Assembly: GCA_964441535.1 (NCBI GenBank)
Contig: CAYTXQ010000008.1
Coordinates: forward strand, 1-22,710
From: CAYNLX01 sp964441535
GTDB lineage: Bacteria; Bacillota_I; Bacilli_A; RF39; UBA660
Direction of reading: 5' to 3'
Length of the DNA stretch: 22,710 nt
Shown piece after piece: positions 15,165-21,145 of this stretch (its first letter is position 1; each line of letters starts with the position of its first letter). The notes below the pieces were generated by a model. The model was not told where the DNA came from. It saw nothing but the letters and a program-made list of their open reading frames with translations, and ran no database searches. Position numbers and translations under genes: made by a program.

Positions 15165-15192
15165 ATAAAAAGGGTTTAAGCCCTTTTTATTT
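15163..15192. terminator. Bidirectional terminator after gltX
   Basis: A perfect 12-pair stem AAATAAAAAGGG (15163-15174) with CCCTTTTTATTT (15181-15192) and loop TTTAAG. It overlaps the end of the converging gene. Confidence 0.9.
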
Positions 15193-15729
15193 AAATTCCT
15201 TGTTCAAAGATATACCAAGTTCTTTTTTTAAAAATATATAAGGAACATATTTTCCTTCTCTATTTTCTCCAAAATATTCAGTATCAATTTCAGGATAATA
15301 TTCATTTAATAATTTACAATATTCCTCAAAAATAATTTTAGCCAACATTATTCTTTCATCTATCGAAGCATAAAAACTAACTGTTACTTTTATATTTCCT
15401 TTTAATTCTTCTCCATTTATTTTGGTTAAATATTTTATATAAAGATCTGAGGATAATTCTTCTTTTTTTATATCTCCTATTTGAATATCTATTTCATAAT
15501 GAGGTTTAACTTCATTGCCATTTTTATCAGATATAGAGAATCGAGAACCACAAAAATAAAGTTTATCATCATAAAAGGAAAATAAGTCTATGATTTTTAA
15601 ACTAAGACTTTCATCTTTTTCTTTCCAGTCTAGATTTTCTTCTGTGTTCTCACTCATTATCCATGAATTCACACGAATATTTTTCTTAAATTTTTTAATG
15701 AGTTCTTCGCTAATCTGTTCTTTATTCAT
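15187..15729 (-). CDS. Hypothetical cytoplasmic protein
   Basis: I do not recognise this 180-residue protein. It has no signal peptide or membrane helix. Composition is acidic/basic mixed with many Glu, Lys and aromatic residues, and the central part reads as alternating strands (LYFCGSRFSISDKNG, HYEIDIQIGDI, GNIKVTVSFYASID), suggesting a beta-rich fold between two helical ends. GAGG lies about ten bases before ATG 15729. It follows the next upstream gene on the same strand by 53 bases, so the two may be co-transcribed, and it converges on gltX. No function can be assigned. Confidence 0.75.
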   Translation of the reverse strand: MNKEQISEELIKKFKKNIRVNSWIMSENTEENLDWKEKDESLSLKIIDLFSFYDDKLYFCGSRFSISDKNGNEVKPHYEIDIQIGDIKKEELSSDLYIKYLTKINGEELKGNIKVTVSFYASIDERIMLAKIIFEEYCKLLNEYYPEIDTEYFGENREGKYVPYIFLKKELGISLNKEFK

Positions 15730-15782
15730 ACTACTCTAACCTCACTTGAAATTATTATATCACTAACAGAAGTAAATAATTA

Positions 15783-16202
15783 CTATTTTTTACTTTTTAT
15801 AATAGATTCTTCGTTTGGATATAATGTTTTTTGGTCATTATTTTCAAATATCTTTATACCACTATTATCTACTACCATACAAAAATTTCCTGGAAATTTA
15901 TCTAATGGTATCATATACTTTATCATTAATTCAAACAATACACCTGTTGGAAACATACCTGATGTCATTAAAAGATATGCATTATTCTGATTTAATTCAT
16001 TAATTAAATAATTTTCTATATCTATTTCAAATGCTCTCTCTTTTTTTATTAATCTTAAAGCTTTTTTAAATTTTATGAGATTTGCTTCCACATTATCTTC
16101 TTTTTCTAAAATGTCAGAATCTAATGGACCATATATCATTTCTCTCCACCATCTTGCTGCTAATTTTGCTATTTTTTGATTTTCTGTTAATTTTTCTATC
16201 AT
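15783..16202 (-). CDS. Hypothetical protein
   Basis: A 139-residue protein without recognisable family. It begins MIEKLTENQKIAKLAARWWREMIYG, a helical stretch with a paired Trp, then a Lys/Glu-rich helix (LIKFKKALRLIKKERAF). The centre (YLLMTSGMFPTGVLFELMIKYMIP) is moderately hydrophobic but too polar for a clear membrane helix, and the end (FCMVVDNSGIKIFEN) looks like a strand pair. It contains no signal peptide. GAGAG lies upstream of the ATG. It is probably the first gene of a two-gene unit with the downstream hypothetical gene and is divergent from the permease gene. No function can be assigned. Confidence 0.75.
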   Translation of the reverse strand: MIEKLTENQKIAKLAARWWREMIYGPLDSDILEKEDNVEANLIKFKKALRLIKKERAFEIDIENYLINELNQNNAYLLMTSGMFPTGVLFELMIKYMIPLDKFPGNFCMVVDNSGIKIFENNDQKTLYPNEESIIKSKK

Positions 16203-16340
16203 AAAGTTAATCTCTCTTTCTTATTAGGAAGTATACTAACATAAAAATTTTTAAAAGTCAATTTACTTAAACAAACATTTTTTTATATAAAAACCATTAT
16301 TTTCCTTAGTTAATAATTAAATTATCTTTTTTGGGAATAC

Positions 16341-16346
16341 TATAAT
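16341..16346 (+). promoter_or_regulatory. -10 box of the DMT permease gene
   Basis: TATAAT with no convincing -35, 23 bases before the ATG at 16369. Confidence 0.45.
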
Positions 16347-16368
16347 ATATTCAATTTTGGAGGAAAAA

Positions 16369-16797
16369 ATGATTGGTATTTTATTTGCATTAGTAGCAGG
16401 TATATTAATGAGTATTCAAGGGGTTTTTAATACTAGAGTAATGGAATCATCAAACATGTGGGTTACAAATGTATGGGTTCAATCAACAGCGTTTATTACA
16501 TGTCTTGGTATGTGGCTTTTTATAGGTCATAAAAACTTGTTTTCAGTATTTAATGTTAATAATAAATTATATCTACTTGGTGGCATTATCGGAGCTTTTA
16601 TTACATTCACTGTAATTAAGGGTATAGCAAAATTAGGTCCTACACATGCAACAATGCTAATTTTATTAGCCCAACTTATAGTTTCTTATCTAATTGAAGT
16701 TTTTGGTTTATTTGGAAGCGAAAAAGGATGTTTTGAATGGCTTAAACTAGTTGGGGTAATTTTGATGGTTATTGGTATTTTTGTCTTTAAAAAATAA
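16369..16797 (+). CDS. DMT-superfamily permease, YdcZ/DUF606 type
   Basis: A 142-residue integral membrane protein with four or five hydrophobic helices (about residues 2-20, 34-52, 66-86, 92-114, 123-140). It opens MIGILFALVAGILMSIQGVFN; the small-residue-rich helices, the SIQGVFNT segment and the THATMLILLAQLIVS stretch match the short YdcZ/DUF606 branch of the drug/metabolite transporter superfamily. These are half-size compared with ten-helix EamA transporters and presumably act as dimers. Substrate unknown. A TTG at 16357 is in frame but lies inside the TTGGAGG ribosome site, so the ATG at 16369 is the start. It stands alone, divergent from the two hypothetical genes. Confidence 0.85.
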   Translation: MIGILFALVAGILMSIQGVFNTRVMESSNMWVTNVWVQSTAFITCLGMWLFIGHKNLFSVFNVNNKLYLLGGIIGAFITFTVIKGIAKLGPTHATMLILLAQLIVSYLIEVFGLFGSEKGCFEWLKLVGVILMVIGIFVFKK

Positions 16798-16817
16798 AAA
16801 AATTAATCCGTTTCTGA

Positions 16818-16839
16818 ATTAGTATATAATTAGTATATA
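16818..16839. repeat. Tandem 11-base repeat
   Basis: ATTAGTATATA occurs twice in direct succession downstream of the permease gene. No function is apparent. Confidence 0.6.
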
Positions 16840-16853
16840 AAGCAATTTTATAA

Positions 16854-16881
16854 ATAAAAAAAGCCCATAAATAAAGGGTTT
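16854..16881 (-). terminator. Terminator of the minus-strand tRNA cluster
   Basis: On the minus strand AAACCC, a 9-base loop, GGGCTT and a T run, located ten bases past the tRNA-Phe CCA end. Confidence 0.75.
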
Positions 16882-16891
16882 AATAACATTA

Positions 16892-16967
<76 letters not shown>

Positions 16968-16975
16968 AAAATAAA

Positions 16976-17051
16976 TGGCGGTTCCGACGAGGATCGGACT
17001 CGCGATCTTCTGCGTGACAGGCAGACGTGTTAACCACTACACCACGGAACC
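16976..17051 (-). tRNA. tRNA-Asp(GTC)
   Basis: Acceptor GGTTCCG/CGGAACC, anticodon stem TCTGC/GCAGA around CTGTCAC (anticodon GTC), discriminator G and encoded CCA. It is the cognate partner for the GAC specifier of the asnS-aspS T-box. Confidence 0.96.
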
Positions 17052-17056
17052 AAAAT

Positions 17057-17133
<77 letters not shown>

Positions 17134-17146
17134 ATAAATATTTAAA

Positions 17147-17239
17147 TGGCGGAGGAAAAGGGATTCGAACCCCTGCGCCGGTTACCCGACCTTCCGGTTT
17201 TCAAGACCGGTCCCTTCAACCAGACTTGGGTATTCCTCC
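17147..17239 (-). tRNA. tRNA-Ser(TGA)
   Basis: Class II tRNA with a long variable arm. Acceptor GGAGGAA/TTCCTCC, anticodon loop CTTGAAA (anticodon TGA), T loop GGGGTTCGAATCCCC, encoded CCA. First gene of the minus-strand tRNA unit. Confidence 0.96.
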
Positions 17240-17269
17240 AAAAACTTATTTTTAATAAGCGACAAATTG

Positions 17270-17299
17270 ATTATAACACAATATTTTTTTGTAAGTCAA
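17270..17299 (-). promoter_or_regulatory. Sigma-A promoter of the Ser-fMet-Asp-Phe tRNA unit
   Basis: TTGACT (17299-17294), an 18-base spacer and TATAAT (17275-17270) on the minus strand, about 30 bases before tRNA-Ser. Confidence 0.85.
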
Positions 17300-17321
17300 C
17301 CACTTTCTTAAGAAAAAGTAC

Positions 17322-17350
17322 TTGTCAAACTATATTTTTTGATATATAAT
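17322..17350 (+). promoter_or_regulatory. Sigma-A promoter of tRNA-Leu
   Basis: TTGTCA (17322-17327), a 17-base spacer and TATAAT (17345-17350). The predicted start falls at about 17357, exactly where the leader hairpin begins. Confidence 0.8.
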
Positions 17351-17356
17351 TTAATA

Positions 17357-17387
17357 GTCTTATAAATTTTTTATAAGTTTATAAGAC
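17357..17387 (+). repeat. Competing hairpins in the tRNA-Leu leader
   Basis: GTCTTATAAA (17357-17366) pairs perfectly with TTTATAAG-AC (17378-17387). TTTATAAG also occurs directly before it (17370-17377), so CTTATAAA can pair with either copy and the two hairpins exclude each other. Confidence 0.7.
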
Positions 17388-17398
17388 ACAAAGTGCCT

Positions 17399-17487
17399 GC
17401 CCAAGTGGCGGAATAGGTAGACGCACAGGACTTAAAATCCTGCGAGATTTAACCCTCGTGCCGGTTCAAGTCCGGCCTCGGGCACCA
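17399..17487 (+). tRNA. tRNA-Leu(TAA)
   Basis: Class II tRNA with long variable arm (GCGAGATTTAACCCTCGT region), anticodon loop CTTAAAA (anticodon TAA), T arm GCCGGTTCAAGTCCGGC and encoded CCA. Acceptor GCCCAAG against CTCGGGC leaves one A-C mismatch at the fifth pair. Confidence 0.94.
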
Positions 17488-17497
17488 TTTATTAATT

Positions 17498-17521
17498 AAC
17501 TCTATTCTATAGAGTTTTTTT
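17498..17521 (+). terminator. Terminator after tRNA-Leu
   Basis: Perfect stem AACTCTAT (17498-17505) with ATAGAGTT (17509-17516), loop TCT, then Ts. Confidence 0.85.
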
Positions 17522-17537
17522 ATTCATAAAATTTAAT

Positions 17538-17906
17538 ATGAATAATAATATAAATGAAGATTTAAAAGATTTAAATATTGAAGATTTTATATGGATATTA
17601 TTTATTATTATAGCTCTTGTTGCAATCTATTCAGACAATTTAGAAAGAGAGTTTCTATATACTAGAAATATTGATATCTATAAAAAATTTCATACAATTA
17701 ATATAATATTATTAATAATAACTTTTTGTGTATATTTATTTTATACTATAGATAATTATGAGGAATTAGTTGATTTAAGAAATTATGGAAATATAAGTGA
17801 TGTAGAAAAAAAAGAATTAGTACTTATAATGAATATATTATTCTTAATAGGTGGTGCTATTGCAATATATTTAGAAGCTAAAGCTTTATCAAATACTAAG
17901 CTTTGA
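17538..17906 (+). CDS. Small membrane protein of unknown function
   Basis: A 122-residue protein with a polar acidic N terminus (MNNNINEDLKDLNIEDF) and three hydrophobic helices at about 17-33 (FIWILFIIIALVAIYS), 51-70 (HTINIILLIITFCVYLFYT) and 94-114 (VLIMNILFLIGGAIAIYLEA). No family is recognised. No Shine-Dalgarno sequence precedes the ATG, unlike almost every other gene here, and it begins only 17 bases after the tRNA-Leu terminator. It may be expressed from terminator readthrough or from an unseen promoter as a nearly leaderless message. It ends at a strong terminator shared with spoIVA. The frame is intact and the composition matches its neighbours, so I consider it a real gene. Confidence 0.75.
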   Translation: MNNNINEDLKDLNIEDFIWILFIIIALVAIYSDNLEREFLYTRNIDIYKKFHTINIILLIITFCVYLFYTIDNYEELVDLRNYGNISDVEKKELVLIMNILFLIGGAIAIYLEAKALSNTKL

Positions 17907-17910
17907 CAAA

Positions 17911-17943
17911 AATATAAGAGTTCTTATTTAGAACTCTTATATT
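17911..17943. terminator. Bidirectional terminator between the small membrane protein gene and spoIVA
   Basis: A perfect 13-pair stem AATATAAGAGTTC (17911-17923) with GAACTCTTATATT (17931-17943), loop TTATTTA. It covers the last codons of spoIVA. There is no long T run, so termination efficiency is uncertain. Confidence 0.7.
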
Positions 17944-19415
17944 ACTATTGCTATTAAATTACCAGATCCTTTATTAACTAATTTAGTAACAGTCTGACTT
18001 AATTTATATCTAGTATTTTCAGGTAATACTGATAATTTGGCTTGTATTCCCTCTTGAACTATAACATCAAGACTTCTTCCAAAGATTTCACTTTTCCATA
18101 TTTTATCTGGTTCAGTTTCATAATCTTTCATTAGGTAATTTATTAATTCTTTACTTTGTAATTCTGACCCTATGATAGGTTCAAAAGTACTTTCTACATC
18201 AACTTTAATTAAATGAATAGAACTTGCCACAGCTTTTAATTTAACTCCATATCTATTTCCTTGTTTAATTATTTCTGGTGTATTTAATCTCATATCGCTT
18301 AAACTTGGGTATGCAATTCCATAACCTGTTGTTTTAGCCATTTTAATTGCACTTTTAATTTGATTGTATTCATCTTTTCCTTCGTTAATATCAGAAAATA
18401 TTTTTAATAATCCTGCTTTTGTAGTAACACTTGTTCCCATTATTTCTTTTAAAATATTATTATATAATTCGTCTTTACTTTCTAAATTAATTGTAACTAC
18501 ACCAGTAGCAGCATCCAATTTACCTATATATGCTTTTGATATATATTCACTTTCATTAAAATGATTCATAATATCTTCTACATCTTTTACTTTATCTACA
18601 GTAGTTACACTTTCTTTTATTTTATCCACATAATGTTGTTTTAAATAATGAGAATCTGATAATACTGAAACCCATTCCGGTATATTAACTTCTATATCTA
18701 AAACTGGGAATTCATATAAGGCATTCTTTAATATTTCATATATTTCTTTCTCATTCATTGTTTCTACACTAATAGGCATTACAGGTACTTCATATGCATT
18801 TCTTAATTCTTCTGCTAATGATATAGTTTCTGAATTATTAGGATTTTCTGTGTTTAAGATTACTATAAAAGGTTTACCAATAGATTTAAGTTCTGTTACT
18901 ACTTTTTCTTCAGCTTCAACATAATCTTTTCTTTTGATTTCTCCAAAAGATCCGTCAGTAGTAACTAATATTCCTATGGTTGAATGATCTCTTATTACCT
19001 TTTCTGTTCCAACTTCAGCAGCTTCAATGAAAGGAATCTCTCCTTCAAACCAAGGAGTCTTTACTAATCTAGGATTACCATTTTCATCTTCATAACCATT
19101 TGCTGAAGGAATAACATAACCTACACAATCTATTAACCTGATTTTTGTAGTAAATTCATCTACTTTAATAGTTGCACCATTAGAAGGCACAAATTTTGGT
19201 TCTGTAGTCATTATTGTTTTTCCTTGAGAACTTTGAGGTATTTCATCTAAACATCTCTTTTTTTCATACTCATCAGTAATATTAGGAACCACTAAATTTT
19301 CAATAAATCTTTTTATAAAAGTTGATTTACCAGTACGGACCGCACCAACCACCCCTAAATATATTTCTCCATTACCTCGTGAGGAAATACTTTGAATTAT
19401 TTCTATTTTATCCAC
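17937..19415 (-). CDS. spoIVA: Stage IV sporulation protein A, spore coat morphogenetic ATPase
   Basis: SpoIVA is made in the mother cell and polymerises, with ATP hydrolysis, on the outer forespore membrane to form the basal layer of the coat. The 492-residue length equals that of B. subtilis SpoIVA. The N-terminal P-loop domain shows Walker A GAVRTGKS (residues 24-31) and a switch-like RLIDCVGYVIPSANGYED. TTEPKFVPSNG and RDHSTIGILVTTDGSFGEI are strongly conserved family segments. The C terminus (SGNLIAIVI) is the membrane-targeting end. AAAGGAG precedes ATG 19415. A sigma-E-like promoter lies at 19469-19441, fitting early mother-cell expression. SpoVIF lies upstream on the same strand behind its own terminator. 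This gene is strong evidence that the lineage can, or recently could, sporulate. Confidence 0.97.
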   Translation of the reverse strand: MDKIEIIQSISSRGNGEIYLGVVGAVRTGKSTFIKRFIENLVVPNITDEYEKKRCLDEIPQSSQGKTIMTTEPKFVPSNGATIKVDEFTTKIRLIDCVGYVIPSANGYEDENGNPRLVKTPWFEGEIPFIEAAEVGTEKVIRDHSTIGILVTTDGSFGEIKRKDYVEAEEKVVTELKSIGKPFIVILNTENPNNSETISLAEELRNAYEVPVMPISVETMNEKEIYEILKNALYEFPVLDIEVNIPEWVSVLSDSHYLKQHYVDKIKESVTTVDKVKDVEDIMNHFNESEYISKAYIGKLDAATGVVTINLESKDELYNNILKEIMGTSVTTKAGLLKIFSDINEGKDEYNQIKSAIKMAKTTGYGIAYPSLSDMRLNTPEIIKQGNRYGVKLKAVASSIHLIKVDVESTFEPIIGSELQSKELINYLMKDYETEPDKIWKSEIFGRSLDVIVQEGIQAKLSVLPENTRYKLSQTVTKLVNKGSGNLIAIVI

Positions 19416-19440
19416 ATGCTCACTCCTTTATTTCTAGTAA

Positions 19441-19469
19441 TATTTATGACATTAAAAAAAATATATGAC
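19441..19469 (-). promoter_or_regulatory. Sigma-E-like promoter of spoIVA
   Basis: On the minus strand GTCATATA (19469-19462), a 13-base spacer and CATAAATA (19448-19441) resemble the sigma-E boxes (-35 near ATATT, -10 CATACAAT, spacer 13-15). The -35 box lies inside the spoVIF terminator hairpin. It is 25 bases before the spoIVA ATG. Confidence 0.5.
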
Positions 19470-19485
19470 TAAATCATATATTTTT
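19454..19485 (-). terminator. Terminator of spoVIF
   Basis: AAAAATATATGA (19485-19474 on minus) pairs with TCATATATTTTT across a 5-base loop, followed by a T run (complement of A 19454-19461). It separates spoVIF from spoIVA. Confidence 0.85.
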
Positions 19486-19487
19486 AT

Positions 19488-19730
19488 TTAAAACATTTTT
19501 TCTACATCTTTAGGAACTCTATCTTTAACTATAGCATTTACAATCTTATCCTCTTTTTCCTTGCTAACTTTCTTTCCTGTAATATTACCGAGTTCTTGAA
19601 TTACCTCTCTTAAAGTTTTTTCGTTTTTTAAATTTCCTGCCTGTAATTTTTCTGCTAAAGTTATTATAGTCTCCTTATTTACCTTTGTTTTCTTTTCAAC
19701 TTTATTAAAGAAACCCTGATCAAAGTTCAT
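19488..19730 (-). CDS. spoVIF: Stage VI sporulation protein F-like protein
   Basis: An 80-residue protein beginning MNFDQGFFNKVEKKTKVNKE, with the family pattern of a phenylalanine-rich start, a helix with TIITLAEKLQ, then LKNEKTLREVIQELG and GKKVSKEKEDKIVNAI. It matches SpoVIF (formerly YjcC) of Bacillus, about 85 residues, a late mother-cell protein needed for spore coat assembly and resistance; its biochemical role is not established as far as I know. An ATG at 19736 is in frame, but AGGAGG abuts it directly and lies six bases before the ATG at 19730, which is therefore the start. A perfect CATANNNTA box with upstream AC fits sigma-K control. Neighbourhood with spoIVA supports the identification. 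Confidence 0.85.
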   Translation of the reverse strand: MNFDQGFFNKVEKKTKVNKETIITLAEKLQAGNLKNEKTLREVIQELGNITGKKVSKEKEDKIVNAIVKDRVPKDVEKMF

Positions 19731-19746
19731 AAACATCCTCCTAGAA

Positions 19747-19773
19747 TAATATATGAAAAAGATAAGAATTAGT
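19747..19773 (-). promoter_or_regulatory. Sigma-K-like promoter of spoVIF
   Basis: On the minus strand AC (19773-19772), a 16-base gap and CATATATTA (19755-19747) match the sigma-K pattern (-35 AC, -10 CATANNNTA). It is 16 bases before the preferred ATG, so the leader is short. Confidence 0.55.
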
Positions 19774-19792
19774 TAATATATAATTATAAGTC

Positions 19793-19821
19793 TTTAAAAC
19801 AATTAAAATCAGATGTATAAT
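19793..19821 (+). promoter_or_regulatory. Putative promoter of the sortase gene
   Basis: TATAAT (19816-19821) with TTTAAA (19793-19798) and a 17-base spacer, 17 bases before the ATG at 19839. The -35 is weak. Confidence 0.5.
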
Positions 19822-19838
19822 ATTTATTGGAGATAAAT

Positions 19839-20669
19839 ATGAAAAAAAATATGTATAAAATAAAACTGAAAAATTTAATTTTTTTATTATTATTAATATT
19901 ATTTATATTATGTTTTATATTTTCTATTTATAATATAACAAAATGGAAGTTAGATAGTGATAAAACTAATAAACAAGTAAATGAAATATATAAAAAAGTA
20001 AAAATTAATGAAATTAAAGATAATGAAAAAACAAAAATAATTGAACAAAATGAAAATATTGATAAATCTAATCCATATTGGAACTATATTAAAATGAAAT
20101 TAATTAGTGTAAATTTTAAAAAACTAAAATCAGTAAATTCTTCTACTGTTGCATGGCTTAAAGTAAATGGTACTAATATTAATTATCCAGTTGTTCAAGG
20201 AAATGATAATGAATATTATTTAACTCATTCTTTTAATAAAAAATATAATAAAGCAGGTTGGGTATTCTTAGATTATAGAAATAATATTAAATATTTAGAT
20301 AAAAATATTATTATTTATTCTCATGCTAGACTTGATAGTACTATGTTTGGAACACTTAAAAATATAATAAAAAGTAATTGGTATAATAATAAAGATAATT
20401 ATATTATTAAGTTATCTACTGAATATGAGAATACACTATGGCAAGTATTCAGTGTTTATAAAATTGATAACACAAATGATTATCTTCAAGTATCTTTTAG
20501 TAGTAATACTGAATTTAAAAGTTTTACTAACTTATTAAAGAATCGCAGTGTATTTGATTTTGATACTAATATTAATGAAACAGATAAAATAATTACTTTA
20601 TCCACTTGTTATAATAAAACTCAAAAAGTTGTTATGCATGCCAAATTAATAAAAACTGAAAAACGATAA
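19839..20669 (+). CDS. Class B sortase (SrtB-like)
   Basis: Sortases are membrane-anchored cysteine transpeptidases that cut a sorting motif after Thr and join the protein to the cell wall. The 276-residue protein has an N-terminal anchor (LIFLLLLILFILCFIFSIYN, about 13-32) and a class B core: VAWLKVNGTNINYPVVQ (104-120), catalytic H162 in IIIYSHARLDSTMFGTLKN, and catalytic C257 in IITLSTC. The position that normally holds the catalytic Arg (followed by VVxHAKL) is K263 (TQKVVMHAKL). A TTG at 19827 is in frame but belongs to the TTGGAG ribosome site, so ATG 19839 is preferred. It converges on a gene for a protein with an NPQTY sorting signal, the kind of motif class B sortases use. Class is confident; specificity is inferred. 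Confidence 0.93.
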   Translation: MKKNMYKIKLKNLIFLLLLILFILCFIFSIYNITKWKLDSDKTNKQVNEIYKKVKINEIKDNEKTKIIEQNENIDKSNPYWNYIKMKLISVNFKKLKSVNSSTVAWLKVNGTNINYPVVQGNDNEYYLTHSFNKKYNKAGWVFLDYRNNIKYLDKNIIIYSHARLDSTMFGTLKNIIKSNWYNNKDNYIIKLSTEYENTLWQVFSVYKIDNTNDYLQVSFSSNTEFKSFTNLLKNRSVFDFDTNINETDKIITLSTCYNKTQKVVMHAKLIKTEKR

Positions 20670-20670
20670 A

Positions 20671-20699
20671 AAAAAAGTACCTTGTCTAAAGGTATTTTT
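20671..20699. terminator. Terminator between the sortase and its putative substrate
   Basis: TACCTT (20678-20683) pairs with AAGGTA (20689-20694), flanked by an A run and TTTTT, so it can work on both strands. Confidence 0.7.
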
Positions 20700-20704
20700 C
20701 TATA

Positions 20705-21142
20705 TTAATTTTTTGACTTTTTATGAATAACTACAATCATTGAAATTATTCCAATTAAACTTATAATTGCTAATGTTACATATAACTTAATTCCATCATA
20801 TGTTTGAGGATTTTTTATTGATTCAGTAGGTGTAATTTCTACAGATTTAGTATCAGCATTAGTCCCATTATAATCTGCAACTTTAACATTATATTTTCCT
20901 TCTTTTAATCCTTCTATTTTTGGTAAAGTAATGGAAAATTTATCTGATTCTGCAGTTACAGTTGTGAAATATAAGGGAGAATTATCTAATCCAAATAAAA
21001 CTATTTGAATTTCCCCTGTTCCTGCTCCATTAATTGAAATTTTATCATCAACGTACTTTACTTCAGTAATAGATGCTGCATTAACATTTTTTGTTATTAA
21101 ACATAAAAGTAATGCAAACAAAATATATTTTACTTTTTTCAT
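20705..21142 (-). CDS. Sortase-anchored surface protein with NPQTY sorting signal
   Basis: The 145-residue protein has a signal peptide (MKKVKYILFALLLCLITKNVNA, cleavage near residue 22), a beta-rich domain of about 80 residues (ITEVKYVDDKISINGAGTG to YNVKVADYNGTN) resembling a single Ig-like or carrier domain, and a complete C-terminal sorting signal: NPQTY at 111-115, a hydrophobic helix (LYVTLAIISLIGIISMIVVI) and the basic tail HKKSKN. NPQTx is the motif recognised by class B sortases such as SrtB, whose gene converges 36 bases away. It lies three bases behind the large secreted protein gene, with a GGGG-type ribosome site inside that gene's end, so the two are co-translated. Its ligand is unknown; the small size suggests a wall-anchored adaptor for its operon partner. 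Confidence 0.9.
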   Translation of the reverse strand: MKKVKYILFALLLCLITKNVNAASITEVKYVDDKISINGAGTGEIQIVLFGLDNSPLYFTTVTAESDKFSITLPKIEGLKEGKYNVKVADYNGTNADTKSVEITPTESIKNPQTYDGIKLYVTLAIISLIGIISMIVVIHKKSKN

Positions 21143-21145
21143 AAT

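Noticed and set aside
16357..16369. TTG start for the permease, four codons upstream
   Set aside because: The TTG is part of the TTGGAGG ribosome site of the ATG at 16369. The same applies to the TTG at 19827 for the sortase.
17322..17328. TTGTCAA/TTGACAA palindrome as a shared -35 for both tRNA units
   Set aside because: On the minus strand no -10 box lies at the right distance. The minus unit has its own TTGACT-TATAAT pair at 17299-17270.
17146..17349. Plus-strand open frame across the tRNA-Ser region
   Set aside because: It runs through the antisense of tRNA-Ser and the promoter region. The coding potential comes from the tRNA sequence.
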